Shown: piece by piece, positions 1-13,900 of the stretch | Layout: every line of letters starts with the position of its first letter | Position numbering within the stretch: the stretch's first letter is position 1 | Source of the DNA: Siniperca chuatsi | Lineage: Eukaryota > Chordata > Actinopteri > Centrarchiformes > Sinipercidae | Assembly: GCF_020085105.1 (NCBI RefSeq) | Contig: NC_058046.1 | Span: 18,407,175 to 18,471,174, forward strand | Direction of reading: 5' to 3' | DNA length: 64,000 bases | The notes under the pieces: model-generated | The model's database searches: none | What the model was told of the DNA's origin: nothing | The model's input: only the letters and a program-made list of their open reading frames with translations | Program-made: the position numbers and the translations under genes

Positions 1-3000
1 AGCCATCTTAAAAATAGAAGGTTACTCACAAATTCACTTAGTGTCCTTAGATATTCTTAGCGTCCAATATAAAGTTAGAGGTTTTACTTAACTGGTTATA
101 ACTATCTCTCATAGAACAAGAATTATTCACAATTACCAACAATCAAAGTATATTCAAACAACCATTTGTCCATTACAAAGCCAGCCGACAGTTATTTACA
201 TGCAGTTATCTACGTTACGAGGCAACACCAATCTTACTTCATCAGAGAAGAAAATTGGTGGTCCTTATAATTTTATATATATATAATATTATATTATTTT
301 TCCTATAATAAGGATATTTGTCCAACAACAAGAATATATTTGCTTTATAAAACTTTAATAGGAAGGGAAGTTAACTGCCACGTGAAGGGCCACGTCATCG
401 ACATAACTTTTGTAAGTGTATAATTAGTGTTAAATAGAAGTAAAGGACATTTAAAGTTCAATATTTCACCAAATGTTATTGTTTTTGCCTCCACATGGCA
501 CTAATAGAGTGAGAAACACACTGCCCACATGCAGGCGCTCACACTCGTCAAATGTCTGGCTCAGTCCAGAGCTGTAATCAGTAACAAGATATATTTGGAG
601 ATTTCAGTGGGAATAAAATGACTCTCAGCTTGCAGAAAATGTGATATTTTTACTATTTGGAAGCCATGTGTGCAGACAAAGACTGTTCTTTACTCACATG
701 ATGAGACTCTCGGAAAGCCATTGAAATGTAGGAAAATGTATTTATAGTATAAACAAGTGAAAAGTGACGAAACCTTCCCTTGACAGACTCTGACTACCAT
801 GTAGAAAAAGAGTGTGAATAAATATCATGTGATCTTCATTGCATCGCAGGGTAAATATGTGTGAGGAGATGCGCCAACGAAAATATGGAGAAACTGTTGG
901 GTCCCAACATTGCTACGTCTGCTCTATATTGGTGTGAAAACGTAACTGCACACATGTGGTGGCTGTGTGCCGATGGGCAACACCACTATATTAAGTAACA
1001 AATAGTGAGAAAGGAAAGTTAAAATCTGCGTTAGTATGAGACACAGCTGTGGTCAGAACTACGTTTCAAGATAGTTACCACACACACACATACAAATATA
1101 CACTACAGTCACAGTGACCCGTAACTTAATATCATCATTTCACACACATATGAGCTCAATAAAGTAAAACAAAAACAAACAAAAAAATGAGAAGGTGAAA
1201 CTAAATATTGTGAAGAGGCAGAAGAAGTTCAAAGTGAGTGTCAAATTTCTTGCTGCAATCAAGGTTATGTAGAATACACAATCAATTTTGTGTGCTTCTT
1301 GGGTCCTTAGTGGTACGATCACTACCTCATGATGTCCAAGTATAGCTAACTTGGATTTCATAGTGTGAAAGGAATTTGCAGCACAGCTTGAAAACTTGTA
1401 AACCAGCATAAGCAAATTATGTTGGACATCCTTCCCACCCAGTAATCAGCTTAGTCCAAATCTCTTTTTTTATAGTTTTATTTTTCTCTTGGAGGGTTAT
1501 GAAACTAATTTGTCACAGAACATAGATTTTTATTACAATGTAATGAAAAGGCTTTTTTTATATACATGTCACTGTTGTGGGCATTGTATGTGCTTTATGT
1601 GTTTTCATTAGTGCTTTCATGTCCGCATGTCATCAGTTTTCTTGACCTGCGGTGTGGACCTTATCCATTGGATCATCTCATAGCCTGTTTTAATAGCTGC
1701 TGGTCAGTCTGGTCAGTCTTTGTTCTATTACTATCATACGTCCCAGTGGACACGTAGCAGCTCAGGATGACCCTCTCACCCCCCTGTTTTGTTGTCAGCC
1801 AGATTCCTCCTCCTCCTGACTCCTCCTGTGATCCTTATAGTGGCTCCTATTACCGCACGTCCTCTTTCAGCTGTGGTCTCTTTAGAGATGAGAGTGAGCA
1901 GAGGATGGGAGCGGAGCTCGGCCAGCTCACCAGGGAGCAATCAGCTTCCATCATCATGGCTACTTTGATGAGCTGTCCAGGCAGAGTCTGAAATGTAGAT
2001 GCTGCGGAGGGAATGTGTGTCAAAATACCACTGTTGACTGAGTTAGGACGCGATCAAATGTAACACAACAAAGCTAAAAACAACCACAGTTTTATTGCTA
2101 GATTAGAAGCTCTGTTTATTTCCTTTTTTTATTGTTAATCCATAGTTTACTTTTCATTTACAAATCACACTTTAATTTTTTCTCCCTCCAATACTGTGTG
2201 TTAAAGTCCTCGCTTCTTACAGTATATCAATCATGACTGGTCAAAACTATTCTTATAAATGGCGCAGTCACTCTGACTAATTCGATAGCAGTGAACAGAT
2301 GTGAATCACTTCGTTTGATTCCGCCTTTACAAATGCACCCTGAAGTCACAGCAACCTTATCAAAAAGTCACCTCCACTTTTGCCTGATGGTGGCGCTAGA
2401 AGTATTGATGTAAAATTGCAAACTTGTGTATCAATTTTGCAGTTTTGATGATGGTCAGGAAAGTATGTGTCTTTTTCTGTCGCAGCTAAATGGCTTGAAG
2501 AATCAATTAACCACTGTGCCAAAAACTTTAAACTATGGTTTTCCAAAGATGCTAATATTTAAATGTGATGAAGATTTTATCAACTTTGTAGACAAAGAAA
2601 GCAAAAACATGACTAAAGTTAGATCGGCAGCCAAATCAGTTGAAATTAACCTGACTATAGTTGTAATTTAGACTAATGGTAGTAAGACAGGCAAGATAAT
2701 CTTGTTACGTGTTCATAATATCTATTAAAACCAATTTATCTCCAATTTAATACCAGTTAAATAATTTTTTGTATATTCCTATTATATGAACACATACTAT
2801 GAGTGTGATCACAACAAGGTGCCAACGCTCACGCGATCTATACGTCCAACATGCAGTAGCTTTTAGATTTTCTACAGTATGTACAGCTGTTTTTGACATT
2901 TCCAGAATAATCAAAGACTTTCATTCTGCTTGTCACAAAGTACAACACTGTTCCTTCAACCAAAGAGTGGAAATAACATGTTGTCTTGTACGACATGATG

Positions 3001-4995
3001 AAAATCAACATTTTGCTCTATTTGAATATAATAAAATCTATCTACAAAAATATTAAATAATAGAAAGTAAGATTATTGTATGTGAATGTGAATTAAGCTG
3101 GTGGTGAGGCATCATACATATTTTGGTCTGCAGCTATGGCTGTTTTTATTGTTGATTAATCGAGCTATAATTTTAGCAATAAACTGACATTCTGTATATG
3201 AAATGTCAAATAACAATAATGAACTCCACAGGCACTAGAGCCTAAAGTGATGTCCAAAAATGCCTTCTTTTGTCAGAACTACAGTCAAAACTCCCCAAAG
3301 CCATTCAGTACACAATGAAATTAAACTAAGCTCCAAAATGATAAGTTGATCAAAAACATCATAAGATTATGTTCTGTGGATCCAAGTACTGACTTATTGA
3401 TTAATCATTTCAGCACTGTCCATATTATGACCTTGTGTTGGTGCCTTTGGCTGCTCTGAGTGAAGTGTTGGTCAGCTGTGTGTCCCTGTCCAAGAGCCTT
3501 TTAATGCACTCAGTTGCCACAGATACAGGATGATTAGTGCAATTTACTGTGTTAACTGTTTTTAGCAGGAGGGACTGCACAAAGGACTGATCCTACTGAC
3601 ATGGTGCTCATTTTCTTCATAGCACATTTAAGTTATTTAATTTTACTAAATAAGTTGACATTCTTGAATGTGAAAAAGACACATGTCGATCTCTCTGCCT
3701 TGTGTCTCATACTGAACCCTTTATGGTTTTATTTATATGTGCTCTACAGTGATAAACAAATTTCCGAAGTGTGGGATAAACAAAGTGTTGTTTGTAACAC
3801 TGCCACTGATGCCGTTGTTCATTTCAGAAAAGTTTGTCGCTGCAGAGACAGTGGCACACTGGGGATTTTCTCTGTAGCTTAGTGGATAGACAGTAGCTCT
3901 CAAAAAGTGTAAAGGTTTGGGAGTTACTTTCTTTGCACTTTTGCCATCTACTAGTTAGCAGAAATGATGAGAGAGTAAGGAGGATGAACAATATTTGGAG
4001 ACCTTTTAATGATATGCTTTGTTCTGACATTTAGCTTCCTGCCCTTATAATGATGTGGAGGGGAAAAAAGCAGCACAGAGAGATAAAGAGCAAAATGCAG
4101 GAAGAGAGGGAGAAGAGCTGACGATGGGGACATATTTTAATATAATATGAAAAAACAGGAAGTTGATGACATTTTTATTGCCTAGGTTTAGGTTTGTTGT
4201 TTGTAGTGTGTAGTAACAGCAGTAACAGAGAAAGTGACAGATTTACAGAGTGACAGGATGGAGGCAGGAGAGAAGCTGTGTTTGAAGGAGTGGGGATAAT
4301 GAAATCAGAGATTGCGATGCTGATAAGTTGTTGCTGCCCCTCCCTCTGTTCGTCTCTCCCAGAGCTCGATCGTTCCATCAACAGGGGTTGCCATGGTAAC
4401 CCCAACCTTCCCCCTGACCCCATGTGAACAGAGCCACAGGATTAATCCTGAAAGAGAAACCAAATGTCAACACAGCTCCAGGCGCTGCCACGTAGGCCTG
4501 AGAGAGTCGAGGGCTGTCTGTTTTTTTGCACAGTCGAGTGATACAAGACACATTTTCAAAATATGTAAAGAAGTGTATATGGCACCAGTTGCCACACGCT
4601 TCATTTCATATTGAAATGTACAGTGTGAAATGATATGCATGTACACATATATACACTTCATAAAACAATATTAAACACATAAATACAGTAGTGATGAAAC
4701 TTTTTTTTGTTTTCCTGTTAGCAGCAAAATCCTGAGCAAAATATCTCAACAACATTTTATGACACTTTTTGTGTTTTTTGCTCACATAATACAAAAAAAT
4801 TAAACTTGTATTTTGTGCCACAGAAGGCTTTTTTTGCAACAAAATGCGGCTGTTGTTTTTTCTTTATGCTTAGGCAATTCATTATTATTTGTTATTTTGA
4901 TGGGTTCTCATTTTGATGGGTATTGTTATTCTGTTCTGGCACTTTAGTAGAGAGTATATTTTCTTTTTTCCAACCATGTGTTTGTATCCACACAG
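1..4995. other. Non-coding stretch upstream of the first visible SGSM1 exon
   Basis: I recognise no coding exon here. The N-terminal SGSM1 exon(s) that should precede the exon at 4996 were looked for and not seen, so this is most likely the 3' part of a long SGSM1 intron. Open frames such as 1767-1991 and 2799-3056 have no recognisable domain or exon context. A degraded hAT-like MITE lies at about 3133-3425, and there are short CA runs near 1080. Confidence 0.6.
3133..3425. repeat. Degraded hAT-like MITE with GATTAATC-rich ends
   Basis: Both ends carry the TTGATTAATC-type motif (near 3153 and 3400), as in a widespread fish MITE whose ends read like 'gggctgcaacta...cgattaatcgatt'. A much better preserved member lies at 44371-44697 in this window. 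The interior is diverged and no target-site duplication is clear. The family assignment is from memory of fish repeats. Confidence 0.45.
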
Positions 4996-7900
4996 CTGCT
5001 GTGGAGGCATGTGTTCTGCATGGGCTGAAACGGCGAGCAGCAGGCTTTCTGCGTAGCAACAAGATAGCAGCACTCTTCATGAAGGTGGGGAAGAGCTTCG
5101 CTCCAGCTGAGGAGCTGTGTAGGAAGGCCCAGGAGCTCGAGCAGGTCATCGAGACAAAGTGAGAGACGCACACGTCACGACTCGTTCTCACACATCATAG
5201 CAGACTTCAAAGCGTACATCAAAGCCTTGTGCAAGCGAAAGCACTGAAAACAAACGGCTGTCTGCTTACTTGAAGGGCTATTTTTTATTATGAAAAGCTT
5301 CTAAATAATTCATGTGTATAAGCTTTTATGAATCATGAATCACTGATGCCATTAGCTTCATGCAGATGCAGTTTTACTTAATGGAATTTTTAAAACGTGT
5401 TTTGTTAAAATTAAAACTTGTGACTCTCTCCATCTGCAGACGAAGTCAAAGCTTGCAAAGTCAAGACAGCCTTCGCAAGATGCCCCGACTGCCCAGCCTC
5501 ACCCCACAGGGAGTCAAGAACCTGTGGATCCGGACGGCTCTATTTGAGAAGGTGCTGGATAAGATTGTCCTCTACCTAGTGGAGAACAGCTGGTAAGCTG
5601 AGATGGGCCAATGTCTGTTCAACTGTTTGTTACTGTAACTCTATGTCACCTCAAACTTCCCCTTTTCACGTTTTTCCAGTAAGTACTATGAGAGAGAGGC
5701 TGTTCTAATGGACCTTGTGGACGGACCTATCCTTGCCTCTTTGTTAGGTAATTATATGTGACTTTGTAAGCATTTGTGTCTTTTAATGTAATCATCTAGT
5801 TTGTACGGAAGCCCTGAGAGACAAGTGAGTCTGATCTGAAAAAAAAAGTTTTGCCAGGTGAAAAACAAAGCTGTGCCAATGTCATTTTTCTAAGTTACTT
5901 TTTTTATCTATGAAAACAAGTGTTTGTTTTTGTTATACTCATTTCGACCACAAGAGGCTGAAGTGCACCACTTTAGATTAGCACCAATTAAAATACATTT
6001 CTAGCCAAAAGAAAAACATGACAGTAATGTTACATAACTTGCTAACACACAATATATGTACCTTGTGTTTAGAGTGCATGGAGAAGTTAAAACTCACCTG
6101 AAAGAAAACATGAATGCTTTTAGTCCTATTTAGAACATGGGGAAGTGGTACACCTTAGCCTCTCGTGGCCGAAATTAATACCCTATACAAGGACATTATG
6201 GTACCTTTTGTTTTTTCAAATTTTCTCCCAATTTGTACAAATAGCAAGTTCCCCCTGTGGTGCAGTCTGTGTTGCTGCTACCTTCAACTCTTGACCAGAG
6301 GAGGTTGTAGATTGAAGCAAATAGAGCTGACAAGCTAACCAGTAGAACCTTGTTCTGCAGCAACAGGGACATGATCCCTCACTGGCTTCTCACCAATGAA
6401 CACTGACTTTTTTCAATCGGGCTGAGCCAGAAGCACTGCTGCTGGGGACTGGATTTGGGTCTCAACAGGCACTGTGCTAGTATCTGTACCTTTTAGATAA
6501 GGCTGTCTTGGTATAATTTTGTACCCTAAAGCTGTGGTTCCCAACCAAGAGAGTCACAACATAAATCTGAGGGGTCGCGAGTTGATTAACAAGACAGGAA
6601 AGCAGAAAAAACATATTTGGTGTATTAAGATAATATTGTTGTTTAAGATAATCCGATGCGGATCATTGGTTAACAGAATCATATAGCAAGTGTCTGCACT
6701 ATGTAACTGTTCACCTTCATTGTGACAGTTGGACCTTGTGCTTTGGAGTACACAAAGATGAAGACAGCCGACCACTTCTGGACAGACCCGTCTGCTGACG
6801 AGTTGGTGCAAAGACATCGCATCCATGGTGGCCACTGCAGACAGGATTCCCCCACTAAGAGGCCTGCACTGTGTGTAAGTATTAAAACTGGTAATAAAGT
6901 AGATTATCATGCAGAATTAGTGCCAGGCTCCGTTTATTTTATCACATATGTCTATCGTATGTATTTATTCTGGTATGTTAGCAGGCAGTCAGTGTTTTAA
7001 TAGTGTATCTGATCAGTTACATTCCCCTTTGACATGCTGTCTGTCTGATTAAAGAGGAACTGCTAAAATTACTGCATGAAGTGAAGCACAGCACATCCCA
7101 AGAGAAAGAATAGAGTGTATCTGAGACCTTCACACTTATTCAGTCTTCAAGTTATCAGTGAACCAGGTCAATTCAGCCTATTACAACACCACAATACTCT
7201 TTACTGTTGCGTGGTGCTGTGTATTTGTATGTGTATATTCCAAGCAAAAGTAGGCTGGTCTTTGGCATCACGAACAAGGGAGGATGCATTGGTGCACATG
7301 AATGAATGTTCTATTTTTCATTTTTATTCATGGCAAATGGCTATACTGTGACTGGCCAGCTGTAATTCATTCTGCATAGATAGACATCACTTTAGCGCTG
7401 GGTTACGATGTTTGTTATTTGATTTGATATTCTTTGTGTCTGTTTTGTGCAGTTCCAGAAGCGGCACTCCAGCAGCAGCATGGATGAACGCCCCTCCCCC
7501 TCACCATCAGCTCGTGACTATGTGGAGTCCCTGCATCAAAACAGCAGGGTGACCCTACTGTTTGGAAAAAACAATGTGCTTGTACAACCGGTAACTGTCT
7601 GATTCCTCTTCATCACTCATAGATATATAGCTATGAAATACTATCTCAATTTTAGACATTTAAAGTTTAAAAAGAAGATAAAAAAGATTGTTCTGCACTA
7701 TTCAAAGTCTGCAGCAGAAACATTTAATTAACACACTGACAACATTTTACAGTAATGTCACAGCTAAATAAGAGGAATTATTAGAGGAAGATTTCATGGC
7801 AAACTAAAGCCCTGAACAAAATGGTAGTCTGCATATTGTGACACTGTATAACAGCCTAATATGCCCTCTGGTTAATAAGACCAAAATCCTACCAGCAACA

Positions 7901-10900
7901 ATTGGTCCAGACAGAATATTTTCTGATCTAGAAAATTCACAAGTACGCTTCAGTAACTGTAATGTATGTCCAAAAGCCTGTAAGAGATACTTTCAGCCTT
8001 AAATAACCCAAACTTCACCTGCCAGCTATAAAATAGCAGTACAAGGATGTGTGGTGAATGCATATATCCTGAAAATCTTCTTTTTCTTTCTTCTTCTCTT
8101 TTTCACACAACAAGTTATTTCTTTGTTTATGTGTGTTATCATTTATATAAATGCACTGACAAGACTGCCTCTTCCACCAACAATAGTCTTCTTCAGGCTT
8201 ATACATACAGACATATCCTTCGTTATTGCATCAAATGAAAACACCCATCCTGATGGTTGTTTCAGAGGGATGACATGGAGGCTATCCCGGGTTACCTCTC
8301 TCTGCACCAGAATGCTGACATCATGACCCTGAAGTGGACACCCAATCAGCTCATGAACGGGTCTGTTGGAGACCTGGACTATGAACGCAGGTGCAAAATT
8401 GCTATTACAGTGATTATATTTGTCTACAAAGGCTGTATTTGATAATATTAGTAATCCTTCTCCTATTAAGAATGTGTAATGTGCTTCCTTAAAGACATGT
8501 AGACACTCTGCATTATTTCTTTACTTGTTCTCTCTGCTGTTTGTGTAGTACTCGGCTGTTGAATTTGAATAATGCAGTGTGTTTGTGTGTGGCTCAGGGT
8601 CTCAGGATGAAGCTGATGAGGCTTATTTTCAGCACACCAGCAGCCAGCTGATGATGTATTGACTGAGACACTGTCAGACATCTCTCAAACTAGCAAACAG
8701 TGTTATGTTCCTGTGCATGGTTTCCCTCACCAAAATAATTGATTATTGCATTAGCCAACTCTGCTCCTGCTCTTCTGTGTGCACACTCCTGACTACTACC
8801 TTGACATTTTGTCAGATAATATGTAAACATTACCTATGGATTTGTTTTTCACTGTTAGCTGGTGAGCCACCCGGTGTGCTAAGACTAGTCTGGGTTGTTA
8901 TTTTACATACTATGTATTTGATTTAATGCTTTTCAGTGTATACTGGGACTATGCCATGACGATCCCTTTAGAGGAGATAGTGTACTTGCACTGTCATCAA
9001 CAAGGTGGGTCCACACAAACCTTCTTTACTGTTAAACCACACTTTTACCTCAGTGTTTGCGTTCATCAATGTCTGCAATTAAACACAACTGTCAAATAAA
9101 ATGTCAAAATGAATTATTTAACAAAGAAATCATGCCCCTATGTCCCCTGTAGTTGACAGTGGGGGGACGGTGGTGCTAGTCAGTCAGGATGGGATCCAAA
9201 GACCTCCACTTCGCTTCCCCAGAGGAGGCCACTTGCTCCAGTTCCTCTCCTGCCTGGAGAATGGCCTGCTTCCCCATGGCCAGCTGGACCCTCCACTCTG
9301 GTCCCAGAGGGGAAAGGTCAGCACAGGAGGTCTTTCTTTGGGGTTGCTCCCTGGCTTCAGATCCAGAACACAAATTACACATAGCCATTCTTCTAGACAA
9401 AGAGCACCAAAATGCTAAATCAGCTTTATCTAATCAATAAATCAATAACATAGCCATTTGGATTTGGAACTAGATTAACTGCCTGGTTGTAATATTGGTT
9501 GGAGTAATACTAATGAATGTGTGGCTTAATGTTTTCTCTGCACCACCACACAGGAAGTGTCTAATGAATGGATGTTTTTGTTGGACTGTGAGTAGCATTG
9601 TATTTGCAGCTAAACTGAATAATGAAAAACACACAGCCACTATTAATAGGCTTAAGCACACAGACACTCATTATCTTTAATTCACATGAATGGTTTAGCA
9701 GGGATCTAATGGCTGAGATTTTTTTGTTGTTGGTATTAGTTTAAAAACACTTATGTTCTAATCGCAGGGAAAGGTGTTTCCTAAGCTGCGGAACAGGGTT
9801 CCTCAGGGATCTGGATTCTCAGACTTGGTCTCAGATAAGGAGGAGGACGAGGCCACAGACTATGTCTTCCGCATCCTCTTTCCAAACAGCCAGTCAGAGT
9901 TTGGTGAGATGCCCTCCAGAGAAGCAAATTAATATGAGTAGCGCCCTCAGGCCTCTCGAGATTGTTGCACTTTTGTGAGAATGTTACTTGTTGTTTGTTA
10001 CAGTGACTGTAACCCATCCTCCCCATCTGACCTCCTCCCTCTCCCTTCAACTGAGTGGACAGTCCCCCTCCAAAACAGGGACTCTGGTTGTACCCAAGAG
10101 GTCCCGCAGCTGTCCTGAGGAATCCCCCTCACTCACAGGAAGAAGCTGTAACACTGTCACACCTCGGCTCGTCTGTCCGTCTGTCAGCTTGCCTTGCTTT
10201 AATTCCCAGCATCTAATATCCTCCTGGCCTGTCCCGAGCCTCTAGCAAAGTTTATTGATGTGTCCCATTATTAAAGCCCCTCCCACTCCCCGCCACCTTG
10301 TCACACCTTTTTTCACTGCATTCCAGCGCAGTAACCTTTTAACAGCTGATGGGTGGACAACTGATTTATCAAATATGGCTCCTGAACTGAGAAAGGCTCT
10401 TGCTCAATTCATCTTTCTCTCTATAATAATTTAATTAAATACGGTGGCTTCATGCTTTCAAATTGTACATCATTTCCAGATTGCATAAATGTTTGTTGTT
10501 AATATGCTTTATCTTTGCTCTAACAGGAATCAAATATAAACATATTGAGCTCTGAAGTGCTTTCAGCAGATCACAATTGATCAGCATAATTCTGCTTATG
10601 CGAAAGGTTTCCAGCTGTGTTTAAATCATCAAAGTGCAAATGTAATTGTTCTGGAAAGCCTGAGCAGCATAATGCCTCTTAAGTGACACTGATGATGTGT
10701 GTGTGCATGTTGCAGTGACTCCAGACTTGATGGATCAGGGAGCTACAATGTGGCATCCCACTCTCAGGAAGTCCTCGTGTTCCTCTTGTTCTCAGGGGAG
10801 CTTCTCTGATGGGGCGACACCCAAGGGCTGTAACCATGAGAGGTGAGAGATAAACACACTTTAAGCTAGACTGAGTTGTGTTAGATCATGACAGGGAGAC

Positions 10901-13900
10901 TGCTGAAGGCTGCACAAACAGACACACAAACTCACCTGACATCCCTTAGTGTCAACCAGAAATCCTCAACAGTACAGACGAAACTGGGAAAGGAACAAAA
11001 ATACAAGAACATAACAATTACCCAGACAATTATGTGACATTGGCATGAGAAAGTGTTGGGAAAATGAGGTGATAAGCAAGGCAGATAAAATGGTTGAAGG
11101 CTATGAAAAAAGGCAAGCCGTTGGCTAATTTATTCCATATAGGTTATCATTTAAATGATAAAAGGTTAGCGCCAACACTGTAATAATCACTACATTAGAT
11201 ACAGTATCTCATACACTCAGGACAATACGAATAACTTCTCATGTACTAAATGATTAGTTTAATGATAGTCTTATAGAGAACAGAATAGTTATATAATGTC
11301 TAAGTGTTTCCTCCACATAAGTGAAATGCTCTGTGCTGTATCTTCCTGCAGGGCTCCTCTGAAGCTGCTGTGCGACAACATGAAGAATCAGATCATCTCT
11401 CGGGCGTTTTATGGCTGTATGTGATTGCTTATTGTGTACACTGAAAAGCCTTAAATATTAGTATCTAGTCACATTCACTATGAAAATGTCAGGAAATAGT
11501 ACATAATTTCCTAATTTTAATTATCACTAACGTCTGCAGAGGCATTAAGTAATTAACTGTATTGTCAACCAGGGTTGGCATACTGCCGTCACCTGTCCAC
11601 TGTGCGTACACACCTCTCTGCTCTCGTCAATCACACCATTGTGGCGCCCGACGTGCCGCAAGATGCCTACAAAGGGCTCACCACAGACGTGTGGCAGACA
11701 TTCCTCCAGGACTGCACAGTAAGCACCGCTTGTGTCATGGCACTGCAACATAAACTTGATATGCTGCATACACACACGCATGCATGTCCACTCCCAGGCT
11801 CTCTCTTTCAGTCTGTCACTCTTCTGTCTCATCCATATTCATCTTCTGCTAATCATGTGGCTCACACCATTAGTCTCACAACATGAGACTCCATGAAGCA
11901 TGACTAATGGACCAGTCAGTCTCAAAGTCCACATCGACAGTTTATTTGGACATTTGTTACATTTACCTGGAGCCATGGAGAGTTGAGACCTGAACATTTA
12001 AAAAAAAAATTTTAGATGCAAATAGTTTTTCTTGAAACTGGTTTGTTTTTTGTGAATAGTATCAATATAATACTTGATTATTATTATTGGGGTAGCCGCA
12101 ATTACTGAGAAAACAGTTCATTCTTGACTGTGGAAACAGCAGTTTGACCAAAATAAAAGGTCTACTTACTAGCTTTTTCCTGAACTTAGAACTGCATCCC
12201 ATGATTAGCGGATAGAGTTTGAGACCTAGGGCCTAAAATATAAGTGGTTGAATTTAAAAGAATTACTTTTTTTACTTTGTTTAAACAAATTACTCTATTA
12301 ATTTATTTACTTTTTGAGTTACCTTATAAAACCCATAGAAACCTTTATTAAAATGGAATATATATGGAGAGACACAAATTAACACTTGTGTTGTGTTGTG
12401 TTTAATGAAGCAATAGATTACTGGTTGAGTAACAGCTGTGGACAGATGTTTTTGATCTGTGCTTAACTTATAGATGAAGGTGATTTTTATTTATCTTCCT
12501 GTGAAGTAAATTCAAAATTATGAGCACATACATACTGTACAGTGACAGGAGATGCACCAGTGCCTGTAGTCCTCCCCATCTGCCACCCTCTTGGATGCAT
12601 TAATCATTACCTGCATTGACAGAATGAAAGCTACTATGATGTCTTTGTCTACAGGCTGCCGTGTTGTTAATGCTGCTGTTATGAAGCACTACTGAAAACA
12701 CACAGTGAGAGATAATTGTCATTTTAAATGAAGGGGAAAATCCAAAGATTGACCAAAAAGCAATTACTGAGTTGACTGAAGGTATGTCTGTTTTCAGGCA
12801 TACGAGGAGAAGGAGCTGCTTCGTCTGGTGTACTTCGGCGGTGTGGATGCTTCGCTGCGTAAAGAGGTGTGGCCTTTCCTGCTGGGTCATTATCAGTTTG
12901 GAATGTCAGAAGCCGACAGGAAGGAGGTTTGCTGTTCCCACGATTATGGCTTTACTTCCAAAGCATCGTCCACCTGAACCACTAACCCTTGATCCCTTAC
13001 CCCTCACCCCAGGTGGATGAACAGGTCCGAGTGTGCTACCAACAGACCATGCGCGAGTGGCTCGGCTGCGAGGAGATTGTCCGCCAGCGGGAGAAGGAGC
13101 AGCATGCTGCAGCATTAGCAAAGTGCTCCTCTGGAGCGAGCATGGACAGTCCCAGTCAGAAGATGATCCACCATGACTCCACCGTCAGCAATGAGGTGAA
13201 GTAGTAATACACACGTATTTAGAGTTAGACACTGTGCACACATGTAGCCTGACACTCTCAAAGAGAATCAGCTGTTTATGTTGTTATGTTGTGTCCTCAA
13301 ACAATATGTTATATTTGTTATATGTATATATGTTATAACTTAATATAAAGTTATATTAAGTATATTAAGATAAATGTGGCAAATTGTATTAGTTGTGAGC
13401 AGCATTTCTCAGCTTGTTAAAACAGTTGTATAACTTATGTAGCTCTGGAGGGATCGTTCTATTTTATAATCTATATTATAAAAGACACATCTAAAGACCA
13501 TGGGTATTTTCTAGGCTTAGAAGGTCTGAAGAAAAGCTACTGGTTGCATTATGGGAAATGTAGAATCCAATATTTTTAGGGCTTGACTCGTGCTAGGAAC
13601 TTCAATTTTGACCTTTCTTTTTTTAAATCACCCTTTATTGTGAGCACAGCACATGAGCCTGTGTACAATAAGACTGTATATCAATAAAAAATATACTTAT
13701 AATGTAATAATATAAATATACTAATAATATCTTCCAGTCCCAGTCCTCCCAGAGCTCAGACAGGCAGAGTCTGGCTCGCCTACAGAGTGATTCCAGCAGC
13801 AGCACACAGGTATCAAAAACTCAATATTCTGTAGCCTGTGTAGATGGTCTTTTAAAAATGGTCTTTCAGACAAACTAAACAGCACTTCTGTTGTAGTTTT

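Noticed and set aside
1767-1991. 74-residue frame with 'PPPPDSSCDPYSGSYY'
   Set aside because: No recognisable domain, no matching splice partners; not the missing SGSM1 N terminus.
2799-3056. 85-residue frame upstream of SGSM1
   Set aside because: AT-rich random-looking sequence with no family resemblance.
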